A stretch of 64,000 nucleotides of DNA from Brucella pseudintermedia (GCF_042697365.1 NZ_CP137604.1), one strand, 5' to 3'; positions 18,171 to 26,871 are shown, counted from the stretch's first letter. Translations and numbers: made by a program. Notes: generated from the letters alone by a model not told the origin.

Positions 18171-18782
18171 TTATGCTTCGGAGAAAACCAGTTTCTCCCA
18201 TGCAGCCATGGCGCCCATCGCTGTTGCGGTAAGGTCTTGGCGCGTTCCGCCATCGCGCGCGAGAATAGACATGCCGTTCTGGACCGTCGCGTAAAAGGTT
18301 GCGACCGCCTCGCAATTGACGGAGACCGGAATATCTCCGTCGCGAACACCGCGATCCAGCCGCTTCTTCAGGGTCTCAATATTGGACTGGCGGCGGCTGC
18401 GCAGCACGGTGCAAACCTTGTCGCTTGAGTGCGTTCGATGCAGCGCGTCCAGCGTGATCATGCAGCCCCGTGGCACGGTTTCCTGGCAATAGGCATCTAT
18501 CGTTGCGAACAGGAAACGCTCGAAAGCCGTGCGGACATTCGGCGTTTCATCAAGGCTAGACCAGATTTCAACGCCGATTTCTCCCGCATAAAGCGCAAGG
18601 GCTTCCAGATATAGCTCTTCCTTGCTTTTGAATGCAGCATAGAGGCTGGGAGCGTTGATGCCCATGGCCGTCGTCAGATCGGCCAGCGATGCGCCGTCGA
18701 AACCTTTTTCCCAAAATACGAACATCGCAGCCCGAAGCGCTGTTTCACGGTCAAAGCCGCGGGGACGTCCTTTTTCTGCCAC
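18171..18782 (-). CDS. TetR/AcrR family transcriptional regulator
   Basis: A 203-residue repressor with an N-terminal helix-turn-helix (ASLADLTTAMGINAPSLYAA, residues 30-49) and a C-terminal ligand domain. It is divergent from the SDR dehydrogenase gene, and two copies of a TGTATCGAT-type dyad lie in the shared region. It probably represses itself and the SDR gene, with an unknown inducer. Confidence 0.9.
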   Translation of the reverse strand: MAEKGRPRGFDRETALRAAMFVFWEKGFDGASLADLTTAMGINAPSLYAAFKSKEELYLEALALYAGEIGVEIWSSLDETPNVRTAFERFLFATIDAYCQETVPRGCMITLDALHRTHSSDKVCTVLRSRRQSNIETLKKRLDRGVRDGDIPVSVNCEAVATFYATVQNGMSILARDGGTRQDLTATAMGAMAAWEKLVFSEA

Positions 18783-18795
18783 GTCTGAACCTTTC

Positions 18796-18867
18796 TGTAT
18801 CGATCAATAAATAAATCGCTTGACGGTTCCGCGCAAGCCTGTCAGCAATTATGTATCAATCGATACA
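18796..18867. promoter_or_regulatory. paired TetR operator sites
   Basis: Site 1 (18796-18809) reads TGTATCGATCAATA. Site 2 (18852-18867) is TGTATC-AATC-GATACA, a perfect dyad. Site 1 matches the reverse complement of site 2 over its first nine bases. They flank the likely divergent promoters of the TetR and SDR genes. Confidence 0.65.
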
Positions 18868-18880
18868 GAAAGGAAATGGC

Positions 18881-19627
18881 ATGCCAGCAGAAGCTCTGAA
18901 CGGAAAGGTTGCCTTCGTCACCGGTGGAAGCCGCGGCATAGGCGCTGCGATTGCGCGCAGGCTCGCAAAAGATGGCGCGGCAGTCGTCATCACTTATGTG
19001 AATGGCAAGGAAAAAGCCGATGCCGTGGTTTCAGAAATCGTGGCCAATGGCGGCAAGGGGCTGGCATTGAAGGCTGATAACCGCGACGCCAGCCAGATTG
19101 CTGCAGCCATCGAAGCAACGGTCAAGGAATTCGGTCGTCTGGATATATTGGTCAATAGCGCCGGTATCTGGCATGCGGCCCCGTTGGAAGAAGTCACGCT
19201 TGCCGATTTCGATGATGTGATGGCGGTGAATTTCCGCGCCGTCTTTGCCGCCGTTTCCGCAGCCGCTCCGCACCTTGGCGCTGGCGGGCGGGTCATCACC
19301 ATCGGCTCCAATCTGGCGGAAAGCGTGCCGTGGCCGGGCATCAGCCTTTATGCGGCCAGCAAGGCGGCTTTGATCGGTCTGACGAAAGGTCTGGCGCGCG
19401 ATCTCGGTCCGAAGGGCATTACGGTCAATGTCGTTCACCCCGGTTCCACCGATACCGACATGAACCCGGCCGGTGGGGATCATGCCGAACAGCAGCGCGA
19501 GCGCATCGCTACCGGCAGCTTCGGTTCGCCTGACGATATTGCAAGTCTGGTAGCCTGGCTTGCTAGCCCCGAGGGACGTTTCGTGTCGGGCGCTTCGCTT
19601 ACTGTCGACGGCGGCGCAAACGCCTGA
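18881..19627 (+). CDS. SDR family NAD(P)-dependent oxidoreductase
   Basis: A 248-residue short-chain dehydrogenase. The cofactor motif is TGGSRGIGAA (about residues 13-22), the NSAG motif is present, and the catalytic YAASK is near residue 155. The C-terminal FVSGASLTVDGGANA is typical. It resembles 3-oxoacyl-ACP reductase-like SDRs, but its location beside a TetR gene suggests a role on a foreign or secondary substrate. I chose ATG 18881 (GAAAGGA at 18868-18874); an earlier ATG at 18851 lies inside the operator. Confidence 0.88.
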   Translation: MPAEALNGKVAFVTGGSRGIGAAIARRLAKDGAAVVITYVNGKEKADAVVSEIVANGGKGLALKADNRDASQIAAAIEATVKEFGRLDILVNSAGIWHAAPLEEVTLADFDDVMAVNFRAVFAAVSAAAPHLGAGGRVITIGSNLAESVPWPGISLYAASKAALIGLTKGLARDLGPKGITVNVVHPGSTDTDMNPAGGDHAEQQRERIATGSFGSPDDIASLVAWLASPEGRFVSGASLTVDGGANA

Positions 19628-19632
19628 AACGA

Positions 19633-19656
19633 AAAGGGCGGCTCGCGCCGCCCTTT
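19633..19656 (+). terminator. terminator after the SDR gene
   Basis: AAAGGGCGGC and GCCGCCCTTT pair around TCGC, just after the stop. Confidence 0.85.
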
Positions 19657-19666
19657 CATTTGCTTG

Positions 19667-19760
19667 GAGCACAGATCTGATTCAATCAAATCTGTGCTCT
19701 AAGCGTTTGTTTCGTCGCATTATCCTACGCAAAACCGCTTCGCACTTTTGCTGGAAATAC
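19667..19760. repeat. rhizobial intergenic repeat, copy 2, with long palindrome
   Basis: GAGCACAGATCTGA and TCAAATCTGTGCTC form a near-perfect palindrome (19667-19699). It continues into the blocks ACGCAAAACCG (19727-19737) and TTTTGCTGGAAAT (19746-19758) shared with copy 1. The copy ends at the fumarase stop codon. Confidence 0.65.
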
Positions 19761-19761
19761 T

Positions 19762-21381
19762 TTAACCCAGATTGAGCTCCTTGAAGAAATCATTACCCTT
19801 GTCATCAATGACGATGAAGGCGGGGAAATCTTCCACTTCGATGCGCCAGATGGCTTCCATGCCGAGTTCCGGATATTCGACGACCTCGACCTTCTTGATG
19901 CAATCCTGCGCCAGACGGGCAGCCGGGCCACCGATGGAACCCAGATAGAAGCCGCCGTGCTGGCCGCAGGCCTCACGCACCTGGCGCGAACGGTTGCCCT
20001 TGGCGAGCATGACCATCGAACCGCCGAAGGACTGGAACTGGTCAACATAGGAATCCATGCGGCCAGCCGTGGTTGGCCCGAACGAGCCGGAGGCGTAACC
20101 GGCTGGCGTCTTCGCCGGGCCTGCATAATAGATCGGGTGGTTCTTGAAATAATCCGGCATGGCTTCGCCGTTTTCAAGCCGCTCGCGAATCTTGGCATGC
20201 GCCAGATCGCGCGCCACGATGATTGGGCCGGTGAGCGACAGGCGCGTCTTGACCGGGTGCTTCGACAATTCCTTGAGGATGTCCTGCATCGGCTGGTTGA
20301 GGTCGATCTTGACCACATGCGACGACAGTTTTTCCTCGTCAATGTCCGGCATGTACTTGGCCGGATTGGTTTCCAGCTTTTCCAGAAAGATGCCGTCCTT
20401 GGTGATCTTGCCCTTGGCCTGACGGTCCGCAGAGCAGGAAACGCCGATGCCGATCGGCAGCGAAGCACCGTGGCGCGGCAGGCGAATGACGCGCACGTCA
20501 TGGCAGAAATATTTGCCGCCGAACTGCGCACCGACGCCGAGCGATTGCGTCAGCTTATGGATTTCAGCTTCCATTTCGAGGTCGCGGAAGGCGTGGCCGG
20601 TTTCCGAACCCTTGGTCGGCAGGCTGTCCAGATAGCGCGTCGAGGCAAGCTTGACCGTCTTCAGGTTCATCTCGGCAGAAGTGCCGCCGATAACAATCGC
20701 CAGATGGTAAGGCGGGCAGGCGGCTGTGCCGAGGCTCAGGATCTTGTCCTTGAGGAAGTCGATCATGCGGTCGTGCGTCAGCAGTGATGGCGTTCCCTGA
20801 TAAAGAAACGTCTTGTTTGCCGAACCGCCGCCCTTGGCGACGAAAAGGAATTTGTAGGCGTCTTCGCCTTCTTCATAAATGTCGATCTGCGCGGGCAGAT
20901 TGTTCTTGGTGTTCTTTTCCTCGAACATCGACAGAGGGGCGAGCTGCGAATAACGCAGGTTCTTCTTGTTGTAGGCATCGAGAACGCCCGCGCCCAGCGC
21001 GTCGGCATCACCGCCTTCGGTCCAGACGCGACGGCCTTTCTTGCCCATGATGATGGCCGTGCCGGTATCCTGACACATGGGCAGTACGCCGCCAGCGGCG
21101 ATATTTGCGTTCTTCAGAAGATCGTAGGCAACAAAACGGTCGTTATCGGTCGCTTCGGGGTCTTCGAGAATTTTGGCAAGCTGCTGAAGATGGCCGGGGC
21201 GCAGCAGATGGTTGATGTCGGCAAAAGCCGCTTCCGAAAGCAGGCGAAGCCCTTCCGGATCGACCGTCAGTATTTCCTGTCCCTTGAACGTATCGACAGA
21301 AACATGATCCGAAGTCAGCTTGCGGTAAGGGGTGTCGTCTTCACCAAGAGGAAAAAGATCGGCGGCGCTTGCTTCTGCCAT
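19762..21381 (-). CDS. fum: class I (iron-sulfur) fumarate hydratase
   Basis: A 539-residue class I fumarase that interconverts fumarate and malate in the TCA cycle with a 4Fe-4S cluster. N-terminal (PMCQDTGTAIIMGKKG) and C-terminal (PTTAGRMDSYVDQFQSFGG) domains are both present in one chain, as in the FumA/FumB type. Motif ACPPYHLAIVIGGTSAE is near residue 280. I chose the ATG at 21381 (GAGGT six bases ahead); the open frame extends further to 21549 without family similarity. The stop lies at the edge of a rhizobial repeat. Confidence 0.93.
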   Translation of the reverse strand: MAEASAADLFPLGEDDTPYRKLTSDHVSVDTFKGQEILTVDPEGLRLLSEAAFADINHLLRPGHLQQLAKILEDPEATDNDRFVAYDLLKNANIAAGGVLPMCQDTGTAIIMGKKGRRVWTEGGDADALGAGVLDAYNKKNLRYSQLAPLSMFEEKNTKNNLPAQIDIYEEGEDAYKFLFVAKGGGSANKTFLYQGTPSLLTHDRMIDFLKDKILSLGTAACPPYHLAIVIGGTSAEMNLKTVKLASTRYLDSLPTKGSETGHAFRDLEMEAEIHKLTQSLGVGAQFGGKYFCHDVRVIRLPRHGASLPIGIGVSCSADRQAKGKITKDGIFLEKLETNPAKYMPDIDEEKLSSHVVKIDLNQPMQDILKELSKHPVKTRLSLTGPIIVARDLAHAKIRERLENGEAMPDYFKNHPIYYAGPAKTPAGYASGSFGPTTAGRMDSYVDQFQSFGGSMVMLAKGNRSRQVREACGQHGGFYLGSIGGPAARLAQDCIKKVEVVEYPELGMEAIWRIEVEDFPAFIVIDDKGNDFFKELNLG

Positions 21382-21721
21382 CGCGGTACCTCGCTTGCTT
21401 GCCAGCTGCACCAGCCGGAGATGGTCGTAATTCCGGCTCGCGCGATATGTTGATCGAAGCCCCGAAGGGAGCTTCGGAACCAAAGTCTGACGGGCTTGTA
21501 GCGCGATGCGGGATGGATGCCACTGCGTCAATTTGTTCACCGGGGGCATTCCGGGCCAGCCTCCCAGGAAGTTGCCTCAAACAATTGTGATCAATGCAGA
21601 CCGCTTAATTGCTTCCGGAAACATTAGCGTTAAAAGTTTCTATACGAGATTGGTAAATTCTAACTGCGAGATTCGGACGGATTCGCTTGTTTAGCGAACG
21701 CATCAATTTGGGCGGTTTGAA
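21382..21721. other. divergent promoter region between fumarase and L,D-transpeptidase genes
   Basis: These 340 bases separate two diverging genes. The part at 21590-21680 is AT-rich and probably holds the transpeptidase promoter. I see no operator or small gene. Confidence 0.5.
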
Positions 21722-23734
21722 ATGCACTTTCCCAGACACTCGCAGACAGATGAGAAGAGCGGCACTGGGTGCGGACCAGCCATCCGCCGCGCAGCCGCGC
21801 TGGCTCTGGCAGCTTCGGTATTGCTTCCCTCAGCGCAGGCGCAGGCCGCAAATTCGTTATTGGAGCTTTTTCAGCAGCGTCGCCAGCAGCAGGTGCCACA
21901 GGCGGCTCCCCAGCCGGAGCTTCCAAAGGCAGCAGCACCGAAAGCCGTTGCGGCTCCGCGTCCGTCCACGCCGAATACCGCCGCACGCAGCGTTCCGCCA
22001 GCGCAGCGCGTGACGGTGAAGGGACCGCAGATTTACGATTATAAGCCCGACGCCCTGGTCAATGTCGATTTCAGTGCGCTCGACATGGGCGTCACAGCCG
22101 CAACCGGGCCTGCCACCGTTGATCCGCCGACATCCGGCATGTCGCCCATCCGTCCAAAGGTCCGTGAGGAGACTGCCGGACAGCGTGCATTCGATGCGGC
22201 GATGGACTATCTGAAGTCCGTCAACGTCAAGGCCGAAAAAGAGATAGCACAGGCTATTGTCGACTATTATTCCAGCAAGCGCAGCTTCATGTGGTCGGCT
22301 GACGACAAGGTGCTGGACCGCGCCAAGGACGTCGCGGCTTTCTTTGCCCGTGCCGATGAAGACGGGCTCAATCCCGACGAATATGCGGTCACGATTCCGG
22401 CTGACGCTTTCGATGCTGCCGCCCAAGCCGAGCGCCAGCAGAAACTTGCAGAATTTGAAATCCGCATGTCGGCGCGCGCGCTGCGTTACGCCATTGACGC
22501 AGGCGAGGGGCGTGTCATCGCGGACCGGCTGAGCGGTTTCCACGATTTGCCGCGCAATCGCGTCGATCCGAAAGCGGTTCTTGAGAAACTGGCGTCGGAA
22601 AGCGATCCGGCTGCCTATCTGCATGGCTTCCAGCCGGATAATGCGCAATATGCAGCCTTGAAGCGCGAACTGGCGAATACCGAGCCGCCAACGGCCGAAC
22701 CGATCCGCATCTCCCTCAACGGCGTCATCAAGCCGGGAGACAGGAACGATCAGCTCAGCAAGGTCGTTGCCCTGATCTCAAGACATGCGCCCGCCAGCTA
22801 TCTGGCAGAGCACAGGCAGGTGCTGGACGCACATGCAAACGGCGACGTTTACGATCCGGAGCTGGTTGCGGCCATCAAGGACTACCAGAAGCTTTCCGGC
22901 AGCACGCCGGATGGCGTCATTGGCCGCAATACGCTTTCTGCCCTTCAGGGCGAGCAGTCCTCCATCAAGCGCGACCGTATCCTTTATTCCATGGAACGCC
23001 TGCGCTGGCTCCCGCATGATTTCGGCACGCGCTACGTGATGGTCAATCAGCCGGCTTACCGTGCGGAATATTTCGAGGATGGAAAAGAAAAGCTGGCCAT
23101 GAATGTGGTCATCGGCTCTCCGAGCCACCAGACCTATTTCTTCTACAACAAGGTGCAGACGGTCGTTTTCAACCCGTCATGGGGTGTGCCGCGCTCGATC
23201 ATCCTGAACGAGATGCTGCCGAAGGTCATACGGGACACGAGCTATCTCGACCGCAACGGCTATGAGGTTTATGCGGACGGCAAGAAGGTTTCGGCCAGCG
23301 CCGTCAACTGGAGCGCGGTTGCCGCAGGCAAGGCCCATGTCGGCATTCGCCAGAAACCGAGCCTCGACAATGCGCTGGGCGAACTCAAGATTCTGTTTCC
23401 CAATGCGCATGATATCTACATGCACGACACGCCAGCCAAATCCTATTTCAGCCGCGACATGCGGGCGCTCAGCCACGGCTGTATCCGTCTGGAACGCCCG
23501 CGTGACATGGCGGCTGCGGTCATGGGAACATCGGTGGCCGACCTTGAAAAATACTTCGGCAAGAACGAGCGCGGGATCAAGGTGAAGGAGCCGGTTCCGG
23601 TCTATATCTCCTATTTCACCGCATGGCCGGATGCGAACGGACAGATTCGCTACTATGGGGATGTCTACGACCGTGATTCCGGCTTGCAGAAGGCATTCGA
23701 CAAGACTGCGGATTCGCGTCTGGCGGCGCTCTGA
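21722..23734 (+). CDS. murein L,D-transpeptidase (YcbB/LdtD-like)
   Basis: A 670-residue exported enzyme. The N-terminus carries a signal peptide (ALALAASVLLPSAQAQA, cut near residue 40) after an Arg pair, then a Pro/Ala-rich linker (about 50-130). A peptidoglycan-binding domain lies near residues 340-415 (YDPELVAAIKDYQKLSGSTP), followed by the YkuD catalytic domain with SHGCIRLERP, catalytic Cys587. It makes 3-3 cross-links in peptidoglycan and may tether outer-membrane proteins. An Omp2-type porin gene lies 1 kb downstream. It appears monocistronic, with a terminator 24 bases after the stop. Confidence 0.92.
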   Translation: MHFPRHSQTDEKSGTGCGPAIRRAAALALAASVLLPSAQAQAANSLLELFQQRRQQQVPQAAPQPELPKAAAPKAVAAPRPSTPNTAARSVPPAQRVTVKGPQIYDYKPDALVNVDFSALDMGVTAATGPATVDPPTSGMSPIRPKVREETAGQRAFDAAMDYLKSVNVKAEKEIAQAIVDYYSSKRSFMWSADDKVLDRAKDVAAFFARADEDGLNPDEYAVTIPADAFDAAAQAERQQKLAEFEIRMSARALRYAIDAGEGRVIADRLSGFHDLPRNRVDPKAVLEKLASESDPAAYLHGFQPDNAQYAALKRELANTEPPTAEPIRISLNGVIKPGDRNDQLSKVVALISRHAPASYLAEHRQVLDAHANGDVYDPELVAAIKDYQKLSGSTPDGVIGRNTLSALQGEQSSIKRDRILYSMERLRWLPHDFGTRYVMVNQPAYRAEYFEDGKEKLAMNVVIGSPSHQTYFFYNKVQTVVFNPSWGVPRSIILNEMLPKVIRDTSYLDRNGYEVYADGKKVSASAVNWSAVAAGKAHVGIRQKPSLDNALGELKILFPNAHDIYMHDTPAKSYFSRDMRALSHGCIRLERPRDMAAAVMGTSVADLEKYFGKNERGIKVKEPVPVYISYFTAWPDANGQIRYYGDVYDRDSGLQKAFDKTADSRLAAL

Positions 23735-23757
23735 AATCCGTTGCCATATGAAAACAG

Positions 23758-23790
23758 AACGGCAATCATCGCTGGATGGTTGCCGTTTTT
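23758..23790 (+). terminator. terminator after the L,D-transpeptidase gene
   Basis: AACGGCAATCATC and GATGGTTGCCGTT form a stem with GCTG as the loop, followed by TTT. Confidence 0.85.
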
Positions 23791-23911
23791 CTTTGTTGAT
23801 GGGGCAGACAGACAGGAGATAAAATCTCTTTGGGAAGTGGCGCGCAAGATGCTTGACTTATGCAGCCCAAGGCCAGTATATCCGCACCACCTTGATTGAG
23901 CGCTGCTCATC

Positions 23912-23986
23912 GGGCGTGTAGCTCAGCGGGAGAGCATTCGCTTCACACGCGAAGGGTCACAGGTTCAATCCCTGTCACGCCCACCA
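23912..23986 (+). tRNA. tRNA-Val (anticodon CAC)
   Basis: A cloverleaf is evident: acceptor GGGCGTG with CACGCCC, D arm GCTCAGCGGGAGAGC, anticodon stem TTCGC/GCGAA with loop TTCACAC (anticodon CAC), and a T arm with GGTTCAATCC. The CCA end is encoded (23984-23986). It reads GUG codons. Confidence 0.95.
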
Positions 23987-24157
23987 TTCCTACTTCAACG
24001 CCGAATGATCCGGCTCGCCGCACCTGCCGCGAGCGCGCAAAGAAGCCGAATTCCAGCTTGATCGATTGCGAGTTCTAGAAGCCACTGGTTAATGGTGCCA
24101 TCGCTTATGTGAGTTTTCTGTCGAAGGCGGCGGCAGCGCGTCAAACTTTCATCGGTC

Positions 24158-24289
24158 TCAGGAACGTTCATATCTCCAAAGCATAATGCACGCGGCGATC
24201 ACCGCCGCTGATGTCAGAACGCCTATGACAATAGAGAATAGAACCACTGCTTCACCCCTGCGACGTTTATTTTCTTTATGAGACGACAC
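24158..24289 (-). CDS. possible small single-pass membrane protein
   Basis: A GTG-initiated frame of 43 residues: a basic N-terminus (SSHKENKRRRGEA), a hydrophobic helix of about 22 residues (VVLFSIVIGVLTSAAVIAAC), then WRYERS. This positive-inside, one-helix layout is typical of bacterial small membrane proteins. A weak point is the lack of a clear ribosome binding site before the GTG. No family is recognised. Confidence 0.35.
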   Translation of the reverse strand: MSSHKENKRRRGEAVVLFSIVIGVLTSAAVIAACIMLWRYERS

Positions 24290-24724
24290 AATGACCGAGG
24301 AAAATCACTTCGTCAGGTCCGCAATGACGAATCAACATTTTTGACAGTTGAATTGACAGGTCGCGGCTTTTGCGCCCGAGACGCAACAGCGGTCATTATC
24401 GGGTTACGACGTATATTTCTTCATGCTGTTATAAAACCTTCATCGTCGCCGGTTAGGCGAGGGCGACCGCTTCTCGAGCGGATCGGACGGGCATTAAGGG
24501 GCAGACTAACAAAATCGCTGGAATGGTGGATTCGTCGTATGTTGCGACGATGAAGAGCATTTTTTTGCCGATCGTCGAATAAATGAAGTATATATAAAGT
24601 TATATGAAGTAGTTTTTATATCACATATAAATAATTCACAAAACTTACATCGAATAAACATTGATCAAATTATGGTGAATAAATATAGCGGTGGCGTCTA
24701 ACCCTTCCATTGGAGACGCATTTT
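24290..24724. other. long AT-rich upstream region of the Omp2-type porin gene
   Basis: The 150 bases before the porin gene are strikingly AT-rich (24560-24690), with TATATA-type runs. This is unusual for the window and suggests regulated or curved promoter DNA. No believable gene is present. Confidence 0.5.
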
Positions 24725-25843
24725 ATGACTATCAGAAAAATACTTCTTGGTTCAGCTGCATCGCTCGTAGCGATTTCCGGCGCGCAGGCAGCCGATGCAA
24801 TCGTGGCGCCTGAACCCGAAGCAGTCGAATATGTCCGCGTATGCGATGCATATGGCGCTGGCTATTTCTACATTCCGGGAACGGAAACCTGCCTGCGCAT
24901 TCATGGCTACGTTCGCTATGATGCAAGCGGCGGCGACAACAACTATGCCCGCACCCCGGCACAGCTGGAGCGTGACACCTGGAACAAGCTGGCCCGCGTC
25001 AGCCTGCGTTTCTCCACCGCTTCCGAAACGGATCTCGGCACGCTCAAGACCTACAGCGAACTGCGCTACGACTGGACGGGCGACGGCAATGGCAAGGCCG
25101 ACAATTATAATGGCGGTTCCACCAGCACATCGCTGCGTTATGCCTATATCCAGCTTGGCGGCCTGCGCGTCGGTCTCGATGAATCGGCCTTCGTTACCTT
25201 TACCGGTTATCTCGGCAACGTCATCAGCGACGACGTGATCCTCGCTGGCGGTTATCGTACCAACCTCATCAGCTATACCTTCAAGGGCGGAAACGGCTTC
25301 TCGGCCATCGTTTCGTTCGAAGAAGGCGGCAACTCCGATTCCAACGTTGATGTCACCATCAAGGACTACATGCCGCATGTGGTTGGCGGTCTCAAATACG
25401 AGCAGAGCTGGGGCAAGATCGCCGGCGTCGTAGCCTATGATGCCCGCAATGAGGAATGGGCCGGAAAGGTCCGCGGCGATGTCAACATCACGGATCAGTT
25501 CTCGGTCTGGCTGCAAGGCGCCTACAAGTCCAACGACGATCATTACGGTACGTCGGGTGGCTATCGCGTCCGTATCGTCGACTCGTTCTACGGCACGTGG
25601 GGCGGTGACTGGGCAGTCTGGGGCGGCGCAGCGTTCAAGGCGACCAGCAAGGCGACCTTCAACGTACAGGCCGCTTACGACGACAGCGAAACCTTCGCCG
25701 CAACCGCCAACGTCGCCTATCAGCTCGTTCCTGGCTTCACCATCACGCCTGAAGTTTCCTACACCAAGTGGCAGGACAAGAACACGAGCATGGACGGCAA
25801 GGACGCCTGGCAGGGCAAGATCCGTTTCCAGCGCTCGTTCTAA
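24725..25843 (+). CDS. omp2b: Omp2-family porin (Omp2a/Omp2b-like)
   Basis: A 372-residue outer-membrane porin. After the signal peptide (ILLGSAASLVAISGAQA) the mature start ADAIVAPEPEAVEYVRVCDA and the GYFYIPGTETCLRIHGYVRYD block match Brucella Omp2a/Omp2b closely. The C-terminus ends in Phe (KIRFQRSF), the barrel-assembly signal. It forms a 16-strand trimeric diffusion channel for small solutes. ATG 24725 follows GGAG by nine bases; an upstream in-frame ATG at 24710 overlaps that site. The gene is single, not the paired omp2a/omp2b of Brucella, so the letter is uncertain. Confidence 0.88.
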   Translation: MTIRKILLGSAASLVAISGAQAADAIVAPEPEAVEYVRVCDAYGAGYFYIPGTETCLRIHGYVRYDASGGDNNYARTPAQLERDTWNKLARVSLRFSTASETDLGTLKTYSELRYDWTGDGNGKADNYNGGSTSTSLRYAYIQLGGLRVGLDESAFVTFTGYLGNVISDDVILAGGYRTNLISYTFKGGNGFSAIVSFEEGGNSDSNVDVTIKDYMPHVVGGLKYEQSWGKIAGVVAYDARNEEWAGKVRGDVNITDQFSVWLQGAYKSNDDHYGTSGGYRVRIVDSFYGTWGGDWAVWGGAAFKATSKATFNVQAAYDDSETFAATANVAYQLVPGFTITPEVSYTKWQDKNTSMDGKDAWQGKIRFQRSF

Positions 25844-25922
25844 CAGGCTGGCTGACAGTGCCGCCATCGGCACAAGCATTGTCGTAGAATTATGATGACC
25901 TCCAGTCCATGTTTCTAACGAC

Positions 25923-25955
25923 AAAGGCGGCGACCGATCCGGTCGCCGCCTTTTT
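25923..25955. terminator. terminator, probably bidirectional
   Basis: AAAGGCGGCGACC and GGTCGCCGCCTTT form a 13-bp perfect stem around GATCC, followed by TT. It lies between the convergent porin gene and the cysteine-rich gene. Confidence 0.9.
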
Positions 25956-25992
25956 GTATTTGTATCGAAACGCCTGGTCGTGCGTTCGATTT

Positions 25993-26556
25993 TCAGTCGA
26001 GAACGTAGCAGGTCTTGGACTTGCCGCGTGCGGGATCACCGAAGGTGCGGTTGTCGCAGCGAACGCCATTGCGGAACACGCCTTCAGTAAAGCGGCCCTC
26101 GGCGCCGTAGCGGACGCGCTTGCGCCCGTAAAAATCGCAGAAACCGCCTTCCTTTGCGCAACGACTCCAGTCACGGTCACGGTCACGGTCGCGATCTTCG
26201 TAGCGGTGATACGGGTCATACCGGCCCGGACGATCGCGGCGATCAGGACGGCCCGGACGATCCGGCCTGTCCCAGCGATCCTGTACGACGAAGGAGCAGC
26301 TCTTCTTTTGACCGGGCGCGGGGTCGCCGAAGACGCGGTTGGAGCAGTTGACCTGCGGGCGGTCGATGAAGCGGGAGGTATTCCGTCCGCCAGTGCCGTA
26401 AACCACTTCGGCCGGGTAGGGCAGCTGGCAAATTCCGTTCTCGCTGGCGCAGCGCTGCAGCTGTGCTGCCGATGCCGGCGCAACGAGCGGGGCGAGGACG
26501 GTTACCAGGCCGCCAAGGCATATTGAAGCAACGGTCGTCTTGAGTGCAGGTATCAT
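25993..26556 (-). CDS. secreted protein with two cysteine-rich YGA/FGDP modules
   Basis: A 187-residue exported protein. After the signal peptide (LAPLVAPASA) there are two copies of a module of about 50 residues. Copy 1 is RCASENGIC ... VVYGTGG ... VNCSNRVFGDPAPG; copy 2 is RCAKEGGFC ... VRYGAEGR ... VRCDNRTFGDPARG. Each holds four cysteines, probably two disulfides. They are joined by an Arg/Asp/Pro-rich linker with RDRDRDRD. Similar modules occur in secreted bacterial proteins, some carbohydrate-active, but the function here is unknown. ATG 26556 has GAGGGA ahead; the frame's longer N-terminus is unsupported. Confidence 0.75.
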   Translation of the reverse strand: MIPALKTTVASICLGGLVTVLAPLVAPASAAQLQRCASENGICQLPYPAEVVYGTGGRNTSRFIDRPQVNCSNRVFGDPAPGQKKSCSFVVQDRWDRPDRPGRPDRRDRPGRYDPYHRYEDRDRDRDRDWSRCAKEGGFCDFYGRKRVRYGAEGRFTEGVFRNGVRCDNRTFGDPARGKSKTCYVLD

Positions 26557-26724
26557 GATGAGTCCCTCTGATATCGGTGAAATATGCTTTAGTTCCGGTA
26601 TCTTGAACAGAGGATGAATGTGCTGTGTCCAATGGGAATTTTGCCAGCTGGTTAAGAATTCCATGAGGCGGGGTCGACAAACATTTTCTGCTCTGGTTTG
26701 CTGCGGCAAGAATGAGGTTATGAA

Positions 26725-26871
26725 ATGCATCGACTGCCTTTTCGTTTCAAATCGATCATCGTTGTTCTGGCGGCCATGGTCGCCGTTGGGTTTTATGTCG
26801 GCCACAAAACGAAAGAAGCGCGCCAGACATCGCTTGTTCAACGTTCCGCGCCATCTGAAGCTGGAATATAG
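26725..26871 (+). CDS. small single-pass membrane protein
   Basis: A 48-residue frame starting MHRLPFRFKS, followed by a hydrophobic helix (IIVVLAAMVAVGFYVG) and a polar tail (HKTKEARQTS...). GAGG lies seven bases before the ATG. The basic N-terminus, single helix and ribosome binding site make it a credible small membrane protein. No family is recognised. It precedes lplA by 87 bases on the same strand. Confidence 0.5.
   Translation: MHRLPFRFKSIIVVLAAMVAVGFYVGHKTKEARQTSLVQRSAPSEAGI

Noticed and set aside
24278..24553. A 91-codon open frame upstream of the porin gene
   Set aside because: No ribosome binding site, Arg-rich random-like composition and no domain. A small minus-strand frame in the same area is more protein-like.
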